Of a stretch of DNA of 54,124 bases, positions 17,761-26,320 are shown piece after piece. Position numbers and translations under genes: made by a program. The stretch's first letter is position 1. Every line of letters starts with the position of its first letter. The notes under the pieces were generated by a model. The model made no database searches. It was not told where the DNA came from and saw nothing but the letters and a program-made list of their open reading frames with translations. Source of the stretch: Acidovorax sp. (GTDB lineage Bacteria > Pseudomonadota > Gammaproteobacteria > Burkholderiales > Burkholderiaceae_C); contig NZ_JADHVT010000016.1 in the NCBI RefSeq assembly GCF_016783915.1, positions 1 to 54,124 of the forward strand, given 5' to 3'.

Positions 17761-18426
17761 TCAACCGGCCTTTCTGAAGGTGAGGTTGATGCGGTGGGCC
17801 CCCGTCAGCGGGTGGTGCGCCTGTGGCAAAGGCAACACCCCATGAAAGCGCAACCGCGCGGGCCCGCCCCAGACCACCACGTCGCCGTGCAGCAGCGCAA
17901 TACGACGGGTCTTGTCCGCCCGCTGCGCGCCGCCCCACAGAAACATCGCCGGAACGCCCAGTGACACCGACACGATGGGGTGGGCGTAGTTGCCTTCATC
18001 GCGGTCCTGGTGCAGCGACAGCCGGGTGCCCGGCTCATAGCGGTTGACCAGGCAGGCATCGGGCGCAAAGCCCGGAAAGCCCGCTACTTCCGCAGCATCG
18101 AGCGCCAGTTGGCGAAACAGCGGTGGCATGGCGGGCCAGGCCTGCCCGCTGTCTGGGTCGATGGGGTCGTAGCGGTAACCGCTGCGATCACTCACCCAGC
18201 CCAGTGCACCGCAGTTGGTCATGGCCACCGACATGCGCAAGCCACCGGGCGTGATGAGATGCCTGAAGGGTGCCTGAGACGTGATCTGCTGCACCGCAGC
18301 CAGCAAGTCTGTGGCCTGCCTCAGCGCAAAGCTGCGCAGCACCATGGCGCCGGGCTCCAGCACCTCGGGTGGCTGGGCGGGCTGGGGCGGGTCATCGAAC
18401 AGGCTGGCGGTCATGGCATTGGTCAT
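17761..18426 (-). CDS. alkB: Alpha-ketoglutarate-dependent DNA repair dioxygenase AlkB
   Basis: Removes N1-methyladenine and N3-methylcytosine from DNA by oxidative demethylation. In 221 residues the iron ligands are H139 and D141 (LHQDRDE) and H195. R212 and R218 in RINLTFR match the 2-oxoglutarate-binding and catalytic arginines of E. coli AlkB (R204, R210) in spacing. NRYEPGTRLSLHQDRDE is a strong family signature. It is the last gene of a minus-strand group ada - oxygenase - alkB, 42 bases after the middle gene, so Ada-dependent induction is likely. Confidence 0.95.
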   Translation of the reverse strand: MTNAMTASLFDDPPQPAQPPEVLEPGAMVLRSFALRQATDLLAAVQQITSQAPFRHLITPGGLRMSVAMTNCGALGWVSDRSGYRYDPIDPDSGQAWPAMPPLFRQLALDAAEVAGFPGFAPDACLVNRYEPGTRLSLHQDRDEGNYAHPIVSVSLGVPAMFLWGGAQRADKTRRIALLHGDVVVWGGPARLRFHGVLPLPQAHHPLTGAHRINLTFRKAG

Positions 18427-18468
18427 GCGTGGCGATGGTGCAGCATGCGACGGCCACCGCGAACGTCG

Positions 18469-19224
18469 TCACTCTGCGTCATGAAAAATGATGCCCAGCG
18501 TGTGCCGCTGACCGCTGCGCAAGCGGCTCACACCGTGGCGCATCTGCACGCGATACGGCCCGCGCGTGCCCTGCAACGGGCGGTGGTGCACGGCAAAGAC
18601 CACGGCGTCGCCGCGCGAGAGCGGCACCACCTCGGCCCGCGACTGCATGCGCGGGCGCTGCTCGGTCAGTACGAATTCGCCGCCCGAGAAGTCGCGCCCT
18701 GGCTGCGACAGCAGGATGGCCACCTGCAGCGGAAACACATGCTCGCCGTACAGGTCCTGGTGCAGGCAGTTGTAGTCGCCAGCGGCGTACTGCAGCAGCA
18801 AAGGGGTGGGGCGCACCTGGCCTGCGGCGTGGCAGCGGGCAATGAAGTCGGCATGCCGCGCGGGGTAGCGCACGTCGATGCCCATCACGGAGTTCCACTG
18901 GTTGGCGATGGGGGCCAGGTGGGGGTAGAGTGCCTCGCGCAGACCTGCCACCACGTCGGGCAGCGGGTAGCTGAAGTACCGGTACTCGCCCTGTCCAAAC
19001 CCATGGCGTTGCATCACCACACGGCTGCGAAAGGTAGTCTCACCCGCATGGCCATACAGCCGGGCCAGCGCGGCGCATTCGGTGGCGTCCAGCAGCTGGG
19101 GCAGCACTGCGTTGCCTTGCAGGTGCAGGGCCTCGGTGGCGGCATGCCAGTCGATGGCGGCCGCACGCTGGGGCCAAGCCCCATCTGCGGCGGGGGCTGG
19201 TGTGGGAGGTGCCACAGCGCTCAT
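18469..19224 (-). CDS. 2OG-Fe(II) oxygenase in the ada operon, not AlkB
   Basis: Prolyl-hydroxylase-like double-stranded beta-helix enzyme of 251 residues. The iron triad is H155-x-D157 (CLHQDLYG) and H230, with R240 in SGQRHTLGIIFHDAE as the probable 2-oxoglutarate anchor. It lacks the AlkB RxxNxTxR motif, so it belongs to a different branch. Its start overlaps the ada stop (ATGA, 19221-19224), which implies translational coupling. The substrate is unknown; a role in alkylation or oxidised-base repair or in protein modification is inferred only from the neighbours. Confidence 0.85.
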   Translation of the reverse strand: MSAVAPPTPAPAADGAWPQRAAAIDWHAATEALHLQGNAVLPQLLDATECAALARLYGHAGETTFRSRVVMQRHGFGQGEYRYFSYPLPDVVAGLREALYPHLAPIANQWNSVMGIDVRYPARHADFIARCHAAGQVRPTPLLLQYAAGDYNCLHQDLYGEHVFPLQVAILLSQPGRDFSGGEFVLTEQRPRMQSRAEVVPLSRGDAVVFAVHHRPLQGTRGPYRVQMRHGVSRLRSGQRHTLGIIFHDAE

Positions 19225-20390
19225 GCCACCTTCTCCACCAGCGGCTGGGTGGGCTCCGTAGCGGATTCACGCGTCAACAGCGCCCTTTTGCGCTCCACGC
19301 CCCAGCGGTAGCCCGACAGCGCGCCATCGCTTTTCACCACCCGGTGGCAGGGGATGGCCACCGCCAGCGCGTTGGCTGCACAGGCCTGCGCCACGGCGCG
19401 CACAGCCTTGGGGCTGCCGATGCGTTGAGCCACTTCGGCGTAGCTGGCCGTCTGCCCTGGGGGAATGGTTTGCAGCACCCGCCACACCCGCTGCTGGAAC
19501 ACCGTGCCACGTACATCCAGCGGCAGGTTCAGCCCCAGGTCCGGGGCCTCGACGAACGCCACCACCTGTGCGACCAGGGCTTCATACGCAGCGTCGCCCC
19601 CGATCAGGTGGGCCTGCGCAAATCGGTCCTGCAACTCATGCAACAGCGCCTCGGGGTCGTCCCCCAGCAAGATTGCACAGATGCCCCGGTCGCTTTGTGC
19701 CACAAGAATCGCGCCCAGCGAACACTGTCCGATGGCGAAACGGATGTCCTGCGCCGCACCCCTTGCGCGGTAGTCGCTGGGCCTCATGCCCAGCACCTGG
19801 GCCGACTGTTCGTAGAACCGGCTGCTGGACTGGTAGCCCGCACCGTAGATGGCATCGGTTACCGAGGCCGTGGGCTGGTTGTCGAGCGCGCTGCGCAGCC
19901 GTTGGGCACGCTGGGCCACCGCGTAGGCCTTGGGGGTGAGGCCGGTGGCATGCTTGAAGATGCGGTGCAGGTGTGATGGGCTCAGCCCCACCCGCGCCGC
20001 CAGTGCATCGAGCGTGGGGGCTTCACCGGGCGATGCGCTTTCGATGATGCGGCAGGCCTCTGTGACCAGTGCTGCGTGGTGCGACAGCGCGCTGGTCTGG
20101 CGCGGCTTACAGCGCTGGCAGGGGCGAAACCCGGCGCGCTCGGCGTCGTCGCAACTGCCATGGAACCGCACGTTCTCCGGCCGTGGCGTGCGCGACGCGC
20201 AACTGGGGCGGCAGTACACGCCCGTGGTCTGCACGGAATACCAGAAGATTCCATCCGCCGCCGCGCTGCGTGCCACCACTGCGGCCCAGCGTGGGTCGGC
20301 CTGGGTGGTGGTGGCCTGCGCGGCCTTGGCAGAGGTGGGGTTGCGGGTCGGCATGGTGGCGCTGTGGGGAAGGGCGTTCACATTCATCAT
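19221..20390 (-). CDS. ada: Ada: alkylation-response regulator and O6-methylguanine-DNA methyltransferase
   Basis: 389 residues in the Ada order. First is an N-terminal zinc/methylphosphotriester domain with C60, C64, C91 and C94, spaced exactly as in E. coli C38, C42, C69 and C72. An AraC-type helix-turn-helix follows (about 105-210), then the methyltransferase domain with acceptor C348 in IPCHRVV. Methylation of the N-terminal Cys should turn the protein into an activator of its own operon. The start is one of two adjacent ATG codons at 20390/20387. A fitting Ada box lies 74 bases upstream. Confidence 0.96.
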   Translation of the reverse strand: MMNVNALPHSATMPTRNPTSAKAAQATTTQADPRWAAVVARSAAADGIFWYSVQTTGVYCRPSCASRTPRPENVRFHGSCDDAERAGFRPCQRCKPRQTSALSHHAALVTEACRIIESASPGEAPTLDALAARVGLSPSHLHRIFKHATGLTPKAYAVAQRAQRLRSALDNQPTASVTDAIYGAGYQSSSRFYEQSAQVLGMRPSDYRARGAAQDIRFAIGQCSLGAILVAQSDRGICAILLGDDPEALLHELQDRFAQAHLIGGDAAYEALVAQVVAFVEAPDLGLNLPLDVRGTVFQQRVWRVLQTIPPGQTASYAEVAQRIGSPKAVRAVAQACAANALAVAIPCHRVVKSDGALSGYRWGVERKRALLTRESATEPTQPLVEKVA

Positions 20391-20463
20391 GGTGCATGGC
20401 TCACAAGGTGGGTTGCGATGCCATGCACTCTAGGGATGGGGGGCTTGGGGCGCACTCCGAAGC

Positions 20464-20485
20464 TTGCTTTTGAATTCTGCGCTTT
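20464..20485 (-). promoter_or_regulatory. Ada box upstream of ada
   Basis: On the minus strand this reads AAAGCGCA (20485-20478), the originally proposed E. coli Ada box. One base later comes AAT-TCAAAA-GCAA (20476-20464), an exact match to the refined consensus AAT-N6-GCAA. A TAGAGT hexamer further down (near 20441-20436) could be the -10 box. No good -35 is seen, as expected for an activator-dependent promoter. Confidence 0.75.
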
Positions 20486-20517
20486 TTAGGCGCACGCCAT
20501 TTTCCAACTATTCGCTC

Positions 20518-20577
20518 ATTTATTGATAGCTGTCAGCGCATGATTTACATGCGCTATAGGCCAGAAAGGCTCAAAAA
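20518..20577 (+). repeat. Dispersed hairpin repeat between ada promoter and SNF2 gene
   Basis: GATAGCTG is followed by the perfect inverted repeat AGCGCATG (20535-20542) and CATGCGCT (20548-20555), then GGCCAGAAAGGC. The element directly abuts the stop codon of the SNF2 gene (20578-20580), so it forms that transcript's 3' end. Confidence 0.85.
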
Positions 20578-23472
20578 CTAAAGCTCGGGAGGCTGCAGCG
20601 GCCGGGGCCGCCGTTTGCCCGTGCCACCCCAGCGCAGCGCGTCTTCGCTGGGTATGCCCAGCGGGTTGTTGGCCGGTTCGGTCAAGGGGGCCAGCAGCGC
20701 GTGCAGGTCGGCCTCGCTGAACTTGACTGCGCCTTCGGCATCGTGCCCCAGCACGCCCTGGGCCAGCGCGCCCTTGCGGGCCTGCAGCTCCAGCATGTGT
20801 TCTTCGATGCTGCCTTCCACCACCAGCTTGTAGACGAACACCGGCTGGCCCTGCCCGATGCGGTGGGCGCGCGCGGTGGCCTGTTCTTCCACGGCGGGGT
20901 TCCACCAGGGGTCCAGGTGGATCACGGTGTCGGCGGCCGTGAGGTTCAGGCCCAGGCCCCCGGCCTTGAGGCTGACCAGCAGGATGGGGGCGCTGGTTGC
21001 GTCCTGCGACTGGAACTGCCGCACCACCGCGCCACGCTGGCGGGGGGGCGTCTGGCCGGTGAGTGTGAGGTAGGGCAGGGCCAGGTTGTCGAGCATCTCG
21101 GCTGCCAGGCCCAGCATTTCGGTGAACTGCGAGAACACCAGCACGCGGCGGCCTTCATCGACCAGGGCGGGCAACAGGTCGGCCAGCAGTTCGAGCTTGG
21201 CGCGCTCCATCGAGTGGGCCGTCCTTTTTGCCGCTGGGCCGCCCCAAGGCAAAAAAGCGTCCCCCTCGGGGGGCAGCGACCCGCGCAGCGGCGGAGCGTG
21301 GGGGCTTTGTTGTATGCCTTTGACCAATCGTGGGTCGCAGCAGACTTGGCGCAGCTTGAGCAACGCGTCCAGGATGGCGATTTGCGAGCCTTCAAAGCCC
21401 TGGCGCTCCAGTGCGCGGCGCACCTGCTTGTCGGCCGTGGTGCGCACGGCCTCGTACAGCTCGCGCTGCTTGCCTTGCAGCTGCACGCGCAGGATGGTTT
21501 CGGTGCGCGGCGGCAGTTCGGTGGCCACGTCCTGCTTGCGGCGGCGCAGGATGAAGGGGCGCACACGCTGCGACAGCAGCTGGGCGCGCAGGGTTTCGCC
21601 GTTTTCCTCGATGGGCTTGCGCCAGCGGGCGTTGAAGCTGCGCACATCGCCCAGAAAGCCAGGCATCAAAAAGTCGAACTGCGCCCACAGCTCGCCCAGG
21701 TGGTTTTTCAGCGGTGTGCCGGTCAGGCACAGCAGGTGCGGCGCCTGCAGCTTGCGCAGGGCGCGGGCACTGCGGCTGCCGGCGTTTTTCACCATCTGGG
21801 CCTCGTCCAGGATCAGCAAGTGAAAGGGCTCGGCGGCCAGCGCGTCCACATCGCGCCAGAGCAGCGGGTAGGTGGTCAGTACCAGGTCATGGTCTGCGAT
21901 GTGCAGGTAGCGTTTGCCACGGTCGGCGCCATGCAGTGCCAGCACCCGCAGGCTGGGCGCCATGCGCGCGGCCTCGGCCTGCCAGTTGAAGAGCAGCGAG
22001 GTGGGTAGCACCACCAGCGCCGGGCGCTTCAGCCGCCCGGCCTCCTTTTCGGTCAGCACATGGGCCAGCGCCTGTGCGGTTTTGCCCAGGCCCATGTCGT
22101 CGGCCAGGATGCCGCCCAGGCCCTGGGCGCGCAGGTACTGCAGCCAGGCCAGGCCTTCAAGCTGGTAGGGGCGCAGCTGCACCTGCAGGCCCTGCGGTGC
22201 GGCCACCGGCTGGGGCGCACCGATAGAGCGCAGGCGCTTGGCGAGCTGCGCCAGGCCCGCGTCGCCCTGCAACTGCCAGTCGTTGTTCCAGCCGTTCACC
22301 GTGCCCACGCGGTGCACCTGCACGAGTCCTGCGCGCAGGGCCTCGATGCGGCGGGCCTCCCAGGCGCCCAGGCGCAGCGGGTCGCCGTCTTTCAGCTGTT
22401 TGCGGGTGGGGTCGGTCAGCAAGTCCACCATGGCGCCCACGATGGCCTTGAGTGGCCCGGCAGGCGCCTCGATGCGTTTGCCGCCGGGCGCACGCAGCGA
22501 AATGATGGCGATGTCATCGATGGCGGCCATCTGCCGCGCGTTGAGCCAGCGGGCGTCGCGGCGCAGCAGGTCGGCCAGCATGGGGGCCAGGTCCAGCGTT
22601 TCACCGTCGATCTCTATGCCCAGGCTGAGCAGCCAGGCGCCCTCGCGCTCGGGCAGCATGAGCTTTTGGACGGGGCGTTCGCGTGCGGCCAGCGGGCCGT
22701 CCACTTCCTTGCCCAGCAGCTCGCCAGTGTCGGGGGCGATGACCAGCTTCCAGCGCGACACGGGCACGCTTTCATGCGCAAAGCCGGGGTGTACCACCAC
22801 GCTCCAGCCCTCGGTTCGCAACTGGGGAACCACGTCGGCCCAGAAGTCGCCAAAGTGCGCCTCCTGCGCCAGCGTCCACACGGGGTCCAGCGTGGCAGCG
22901 GCTGCGCGGTGGCGCCACTGCAGGCTTTTGGGGTCCACGGGGGTCAGGCCCAGGTCCCACACGCGGTCCATGGCGTCGGCCTCGGCGGCCAGGTTGCGCT
23001 GCATACGCACCACCGGGCCACCTGTGTCGAACAGGTCTTGCACCGGGGCCGGGCGCGCGTTGAGGATGGAGGCGGGGGCCGGCGTCTGCCAGGTGGTGCC
23101 ATCGTCGGTGCGGTAGGTCCAGTCAATTCGCACCAGCGTCACACTGTCGCCGCGCGGCCCCAGCTTGCCCTGGGGTTGCAGGCCCAGCAGGCCATCGCCC
23201 CGGCCCAGCGTCATGAGGGTGATGCGCGGGCGGAAGTGGCCGGGGACAACACCATCGGGCAGAACCGACGCCGGACTGATGTCTGCAAGACTACTGCCAT
23301 CGTCCCGCAGCTGGGCCATGACCTGCGCGGCCTCGGCGTCGGTCAGCGGGGGCAGCTGCCGCAGGGTGGCGCTGTCGGCACGGTTGCGCAGGGCCTGGGC
23401 CCATTGCGCGACCACGTGGGCACGGCCTGCGGGGGGCGTTGTTGGGGCGGGAGGCTGCGGCAGGCTGGGCAT
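20578..23472 (-). CDS. SNF2-family DEAD/DEAH-like helicase
   Basis: DNA-dependent ATPase of the Swi2/Snf2 (HepA-related) group that remodels protein-DNA complexes. From ATG 23472 it has 964 residues; longer in-frame starts would run into the luxR-type gene. The C-terminal half carries the motor: Walker A DDMGLGKTAQALA, motif II LILDEAQMVKN, motif III LTGTPLKN, and motifs V-VI with GLNLTAADTVIHLDP and ARAHRIGQGQPV. The N-terminal ~430 residues are the less conserved SNF2-associated region. About 33 residues between the motor lobes (encoded at 21221-21309) are Pro/Gly-rich and come from an inserted repeat. It shares strand and a short gap with the LuxR gene upstream. Confidence 0.92.
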   Translation of the reverse strand: MPSLPQPPAPTTPPAGRAHVVAQWAQALRNRADSATLRQLPPLTDAEAAQVMAQLRDDGSSLADISPASVLPDGVVPGHFRPRITLMTLGRGDGLLGLQPQGKLGPRGDSVTLVRIDWTYRTDDGTTWQTPAPASILNARPAPVQDLFDTGGPVVRMQRNLAAEADAMDRVWDLGLTPVDPKSLQWRHRAAAATLDPVWTLAQEAHFGDFWADVVPQLRTEGWSVVVHPGFAHESVPVSRWKLVIAPDTGELLGKEVDGPLAARERPVQKLMLPEREGAWLLSLGIEIDGETLDLAPMLADLLRRDARWLNARQMAAIDDIAIISLRAPGGKRIEAPAGPLKAIVGAMVDLLTDPTRKQLKDGDPLRLGAWEARRIEALRAGLVQVHRVGTVNGWNNDWQLQGDAGLAQLAKRLRSIGAPQPVAAPQGLQVQLRPYQLEGLAWLQYLRAQGLGGILADDMGLGKTAQALAHVLTEKEAGRLKRPALVVLPTSLLFNWQAEAARMAPSLRVLALHGADRGKRYLHIADHDLVLTTYPLLWRDVDALAAEPFHLLILDEAQMVKNAGSRSARALRKLQAPHLLCLTGTPLKNHLGELWAQFDFLMPGFLGDVRSFNARWRKPIEENGETLRAQLLSQRVRPFILRRRKQDVATELPPRTETILRVQLQGKQRELYEAVRTTADKQVRRALERQGFEGSQIAILDALLKLRQVCCDPRLVKGIQQSPHAPPLRGSLPPEGDAFLPWGGPAAKRTAHSMERAKLELLADLLPALVDEGRRVLVFSQFTEMLGLAAEMLDNLALPYLTLTGQTPPRQRGAVVRQFQSQDATSAPILLVSLKAGGLGLNLTAADTVIHLDPWWNPAVEEQATARAHRIGQGQPVFVYKLVVEGSIEEHMLELQARKGALAQGVLGHDAEGAVKFSEADLHALLAPLTEPANNPLGIPSEDALRWGGTGKRRPRPLQPPEL
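21221..21309 (-). repeat. GC-rich palindromic repeat inserted in frame in the SNF2 helicase
   Basis: An 89-base GC-rich block containing TCCCCCTCGGGGGG and CGCGCAGCGGCGGAGCGTG, with two A/T runs. It is unlike the family's protein sequence and is read as SPHAPPLRGSLPPEG and onwards. From memory, very similar blocks are common between genes in Acidovorax-type genomes; that part is recollection, not shown here. Confidence 0.65.
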
Positions 23473-23510
23473 GGGCTGGCATTGTGCCCATGCGTGGCGT
23501 GCCCTTTCGT

Positions 23511-24449
23511 CTAAACGCTGCGTTGGGTGCCCAGCGCCAGTGCAAACAGCTCGTTGCGAAAGTGGATGCCCAGGCGGCTGAATGCGCGGTTGCGGTAGGT
23601 TTTGACGGTGGGAAGGCTCAGGCCCAGGTCGCAGGCAATGCCCTCCTGCGTCATGCCTTGCAGCAGGCGGGCGCACACGTCCAGCTCGCGCTCGGTCAGC
23701 CCCGCGTGGGCGCGCAGCAGGCGTTCGCGCAGCGCGGGCAGGCTGTGGGACAGCGCGGGGGCCGTGGCCTGTGTCGGGGGCTGCAGTGCGGGTTGCAACA
23801 CCCCGGGGCGCTGGGCCAGGGCGATGTGCTTGCGGGTCAGCGCCAGCAGCACCGGGGCCATGCCCTCAAAGTCGCTGATCTGCCGGTCCTGGAACGGCTT
23901 TTGGTGCTGGTGGCGGTAGAAGTTGACGGCAAAGACCGAGCCATCGCTCTCGTGTTCGACCACCGACACCCGCTCGGCCACGCCATGGGCCTCGTATACG
24001 CGGGCGCGGTGTTCTGCGTCCACCTCGGGGGCCGTCAGGTGGCACAACTGGGTGGGCGATTCGGCCGGAGCCGCTTCATCCAGCGAGCGGCCCCAGGTGC
24101 GGTCGGTGCGGTAGGGGCCTGACAGGTAGGCCCACCAGCAGTCCTGCGTGGTGTCGGGAATGCCGTAACTGGCCGACATGAACAAGGTGGGCTTGCAATG
24201 GCGCCCGGTGCGGTACACCGACCACGACGCGGCAGGTAACACGGGGGCCAGCTCTTGCAGCATGCCGCACGCAAACCCGTCATCGCCCAGCTGATGAACC
24301 AGGGCCCCCAGTGCCGAGCCCGTGAGGTTGGGGCTGGGCGAGATGCCGCCGCCCGAGGTGCTTGCAGGGAGCCAGTGCCTCATGGGTTGCGGGGGTTGTG
24401 CCGGGTGGGCGTGGTCATTGCTGTCATCTTCAGGGATGACAGGGGTCAA
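23511..24449 (-). CDS. LuxR-family transcriptional regulator
   Basis: 312 residues ending in a LuxR/FixJ helix-turn-helix. The signature is LTERELDVCARLLQGMTQEGIACDLGLSLPTVKTY near 245-280, given here only as endpoints LTERELDVC and LPTVKTYRNRAF. The N-terminal ~230 residues have no recognised receiver or autoinducer domain and may bind a small ligand. It is divergent from the DUF3237-Bug-tannase group, with about 95 bases between, so it is the natural candidate regulator of that group. An internal ATG at about 24383 could be the real start. Confidence 0.85.
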   Translation of the reverse strand: MTPVIPEDDSNDHAHPAQPPQPMRHWLPASTSGGGISPSPNLTGSALGALVHQLGDDGFACGMLQELAPVLPAASWSVYRTGRHCKPTLFMSASYGIPDTTQDCWWAYLSGPYRTDRTWGRSLDEAAPAESPTQLCHLTAPEVDAEHRARVYEAHGVAERVSVVEHESDGSVFAVNFYRHQHQKPFQDRQISDFEGMAPVLLALTRKHIALAQRPGVLQPALQPPTQATAPALSHSLPALRERLLRAHAGLTERELDVCARLLQGMTQEGIACDLGLSLPTVKTYRNRAFSRLGIHFRNELFALALGTQRSV

Positions 24450-24545
24450 GCGCCACGGGATTTACGCTAGGTGCAACCCCGCAAGCAGGCTGGGTGCACG
24501 CCGCCCCTGGCCCCTTGCCTGCCAGACACCCGAAAGATGGAGCCC

Positions 24546-25022
24546 ATGACCGAACCCGTGCCCTTTGTGGAACCCAGTTTGCGATTTTTTGCCGACCTGC
24601 GCGTGGAGGTGGGCGTGCCCCAGGAGGTGGGCCGCACCGTACACGGCCTGCGCCGGCTCATCCCTATCCTGGGCGGGCAGGCCCAGGGCGATGGCTGGCA
24701 GGCCCGGGTGATGCCCGGCGGGGCGGATTTTCAGCTCATCGTGAGCGACACCCTGGCCGAGCTGGACGCGCGCTACACGCTGGAGGCGGATGGCGGCGAC
24801 TTGATCTATGTGCAAAACCGCGCCGTGCGGTCCGGCCCGCCCGAGCTGATGGCGCGCCTGGTGCGTGGCGAGGTGGTGGACCCGGCGCAGATCTACTTTC
24901 GCTGCAGCCCCCAGTTCGAGACAGCGTCTCCCGCACTGCGATGGATCGGGGAGCGCATGTTCACGGGCACGGGTGCGAGGTTTCCCGATGCAGTAGCCAT
25001 GCGGTTCTGGGAGCTGATGTAG
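24546..25022 (+). CDS. DUF3237-family protein
   Basis: 158 residues, mostly one beta-barrel-like DUF3237 domain: FFADLRVEVGVPQEVG at the start, GGQAQGDGWQARVMPGGADFQ in the middle and YFRCSPQFETASPALRWI near the end. Known members are found beside aromatic-compound and ester catabolism genes and have no settled activity. I chose ATG 24546 because GGAG lies just before it; ATG 24537 is possible. It opens a plus-strand run with the Bug protein (72-base gap) and the tannase. Confidence 0.82.
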   Translation: MTEPVPFVEPSLRFFADLRVEVGVPQEVGRTVHGLRRLIPILGGQAQGDGWQARVMPGGADFQLIVSDTLAELDARYTLEADGGDLIYVQNRAVRSGPPELMARLVRGEVVDPAQIYFRCSPQFETASPALRWIGERMFTGTGARFPDAVAMRFWELM

Positions 25023-25093
25023 CCGCACAGCAGTCCCGTATTTCATTTTTTGATGACCGACACAGCACACAACAACACTTTGGAGACCTTGTC

Positions 25094-26131
25094 ATGACCT
25101 CTTTTTCCACGCTCACCCGCACCCTGTCCCGCCGCTTCTCTCGTCGGCATGCCCTGCGCAGCGTCTGCCTGGCAGCCACGGTGGTGGCGGGCCTGGCCCC
25201 TGCCGCTAGCGCCCTGGCGCAGACGGCGGGCTACCCCAACAAGCCGGTGCGCATCATCGTGGGCTTTCCGGCGGGCACCGGGCCGGACATCGTGGCGCGG
25301 CTGCTGGCGCAGAAGCTGTCGGAAGGCTGGGGCAACCTGGGCGTGATCGTGGACAACAAGCCCGGCGCCGGTGGCCTGATCGCCGCGACCGAGGCCGCGC
25401 GTGCCACCCCCGATGGCTACACACTGATGCTGGGGGAAACCGGCCAGCTGAGCATTGCGCCCAGCAGCTACAACAAGCTGCCCTATGACCCGCAAAAGGA
25501 CTTTGCACCCGTGAGCCAGGTGGTCACCGCCGACTTCGCGTTGCTGGTCAACCCGCAAAAGGTGCCGTCGCGCAATGTGAAGGACTTTGTAACATGGACC
25601 CAGCAGCAAAAGGGCCTGTTCCTGGCCACCTTTGGCGCGGGTACCCCGGGGCACTTTGGCGCCTTCATGTTTGGCGAGGCGGTCAAGCTCAAGCCCGAAC
25701 CCGTGCACTACAAGAACACCACCGACGCGCTGGGTGGCCTGTTCAGCGGCGACGTGCAGGGTGTATTCGCCAGCGTGGGTCTGGCTGCGCCCAACGTGAA
25801 GGCAGGCAAGCTGGTGGCGCTGGGCACCACAGGCGGCACCCGGTCCAACGCACTGCCCGATGTACCCACCATCAAGGAGCAGGGCTACCCCAGCCTGGAG
25901 TTCAACTCCTGGTTTGGCATCGTGGCCCCGGCCAAGACCCCCCCCGAGATCGTCGCCAAGCTGAGCGCCGACATCATCAAGGCCGTGCAGTCGCCCGAGG
26001 GCAAGGCCAAGATGGAAGAGGCTGGTTTCCGCGTGACGGGCACCAACCGCGAGGAGTTCGCCCGCATCATCGCGGCCGATACGGTGACCTGGGGCAAGGC
26101 AGTGGCCGCCACGGGCTTCAAGGCCGACTGA
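25094..26131 (+). CDS. Bug-type (tripartite tricarboxylate transporter) periplasmic binding protein
   Basis: Extracytoplasmic solute receptor of 345 residues. The signal peptide has a twin-arginine-like SRRHALR and a hydrophobic core ending at ALAQ, so Tat export is possible. The mature part opens YPNKPVRIIVGFPAGTGPDIVARL and contains NKPGAGGLIAATEAARA, both standard Bug hallmarks. GGAG at 25082-25085 supports ATG 25094. The membrane subunits TctA/TctB are absent, as is usual for orphan Bug proteins in this order. The tannase downstream suggests an aromatic acid or ester as ligand. Confidence 0.92.
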   Translation: MTSFSTLTRTLSRRFSRRHALRSVCLAATVVAGLAPAASALAQTAGYPNKPVRIIVGFPAGTGPDIVARLLAQKLSEGWGNLGVIVDNKPGAGGLIAATEAARATPDGYTLMLGETGQLSIAPSSYNKLPYDPQKDFAPVSQVVTADFALLVNPQKVPSRNVKDFVTWTQQQKGLFLATFGAGTPGHFGAFMFGEAVKLKPEPVHYKNTTDALGGLFSGDVQGVFASVGLAAPNVKAGKLVALGTTGGTRSNALPDVPTIKEQGYPSLEFNSWFGIVAPAKTPPEIVAKLSADIIKAVQSPEGKAKMEEAGFRVTGTNREEFARIIAADTVTWGKAVAATGFKAD

Positions 26132-26320
26132 GTCGGCACTGCCCAGTTATTGCCGGGCGCTACGCATTCCGCTCGCAGGGCGGCGCCAGGTGATAGGGGC
26201 AACGCCCTTCGATTTTCAAAAAATCCGCGCACCTTCCTCAGCGACGCCCTGACGGCCGTCGCCAGGCGTTGCTGCGCCAATGGTTCAACCCCACAAGACC
26301 GATCAACCGAGGAGACCACC

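Noticed and set aside
20701-23514. Two long plus-strand frames opposite the SNF2 helicase
   Set aside because: The helicase motifs on the minus strand are complete; the opposite frames show only compositional bias.
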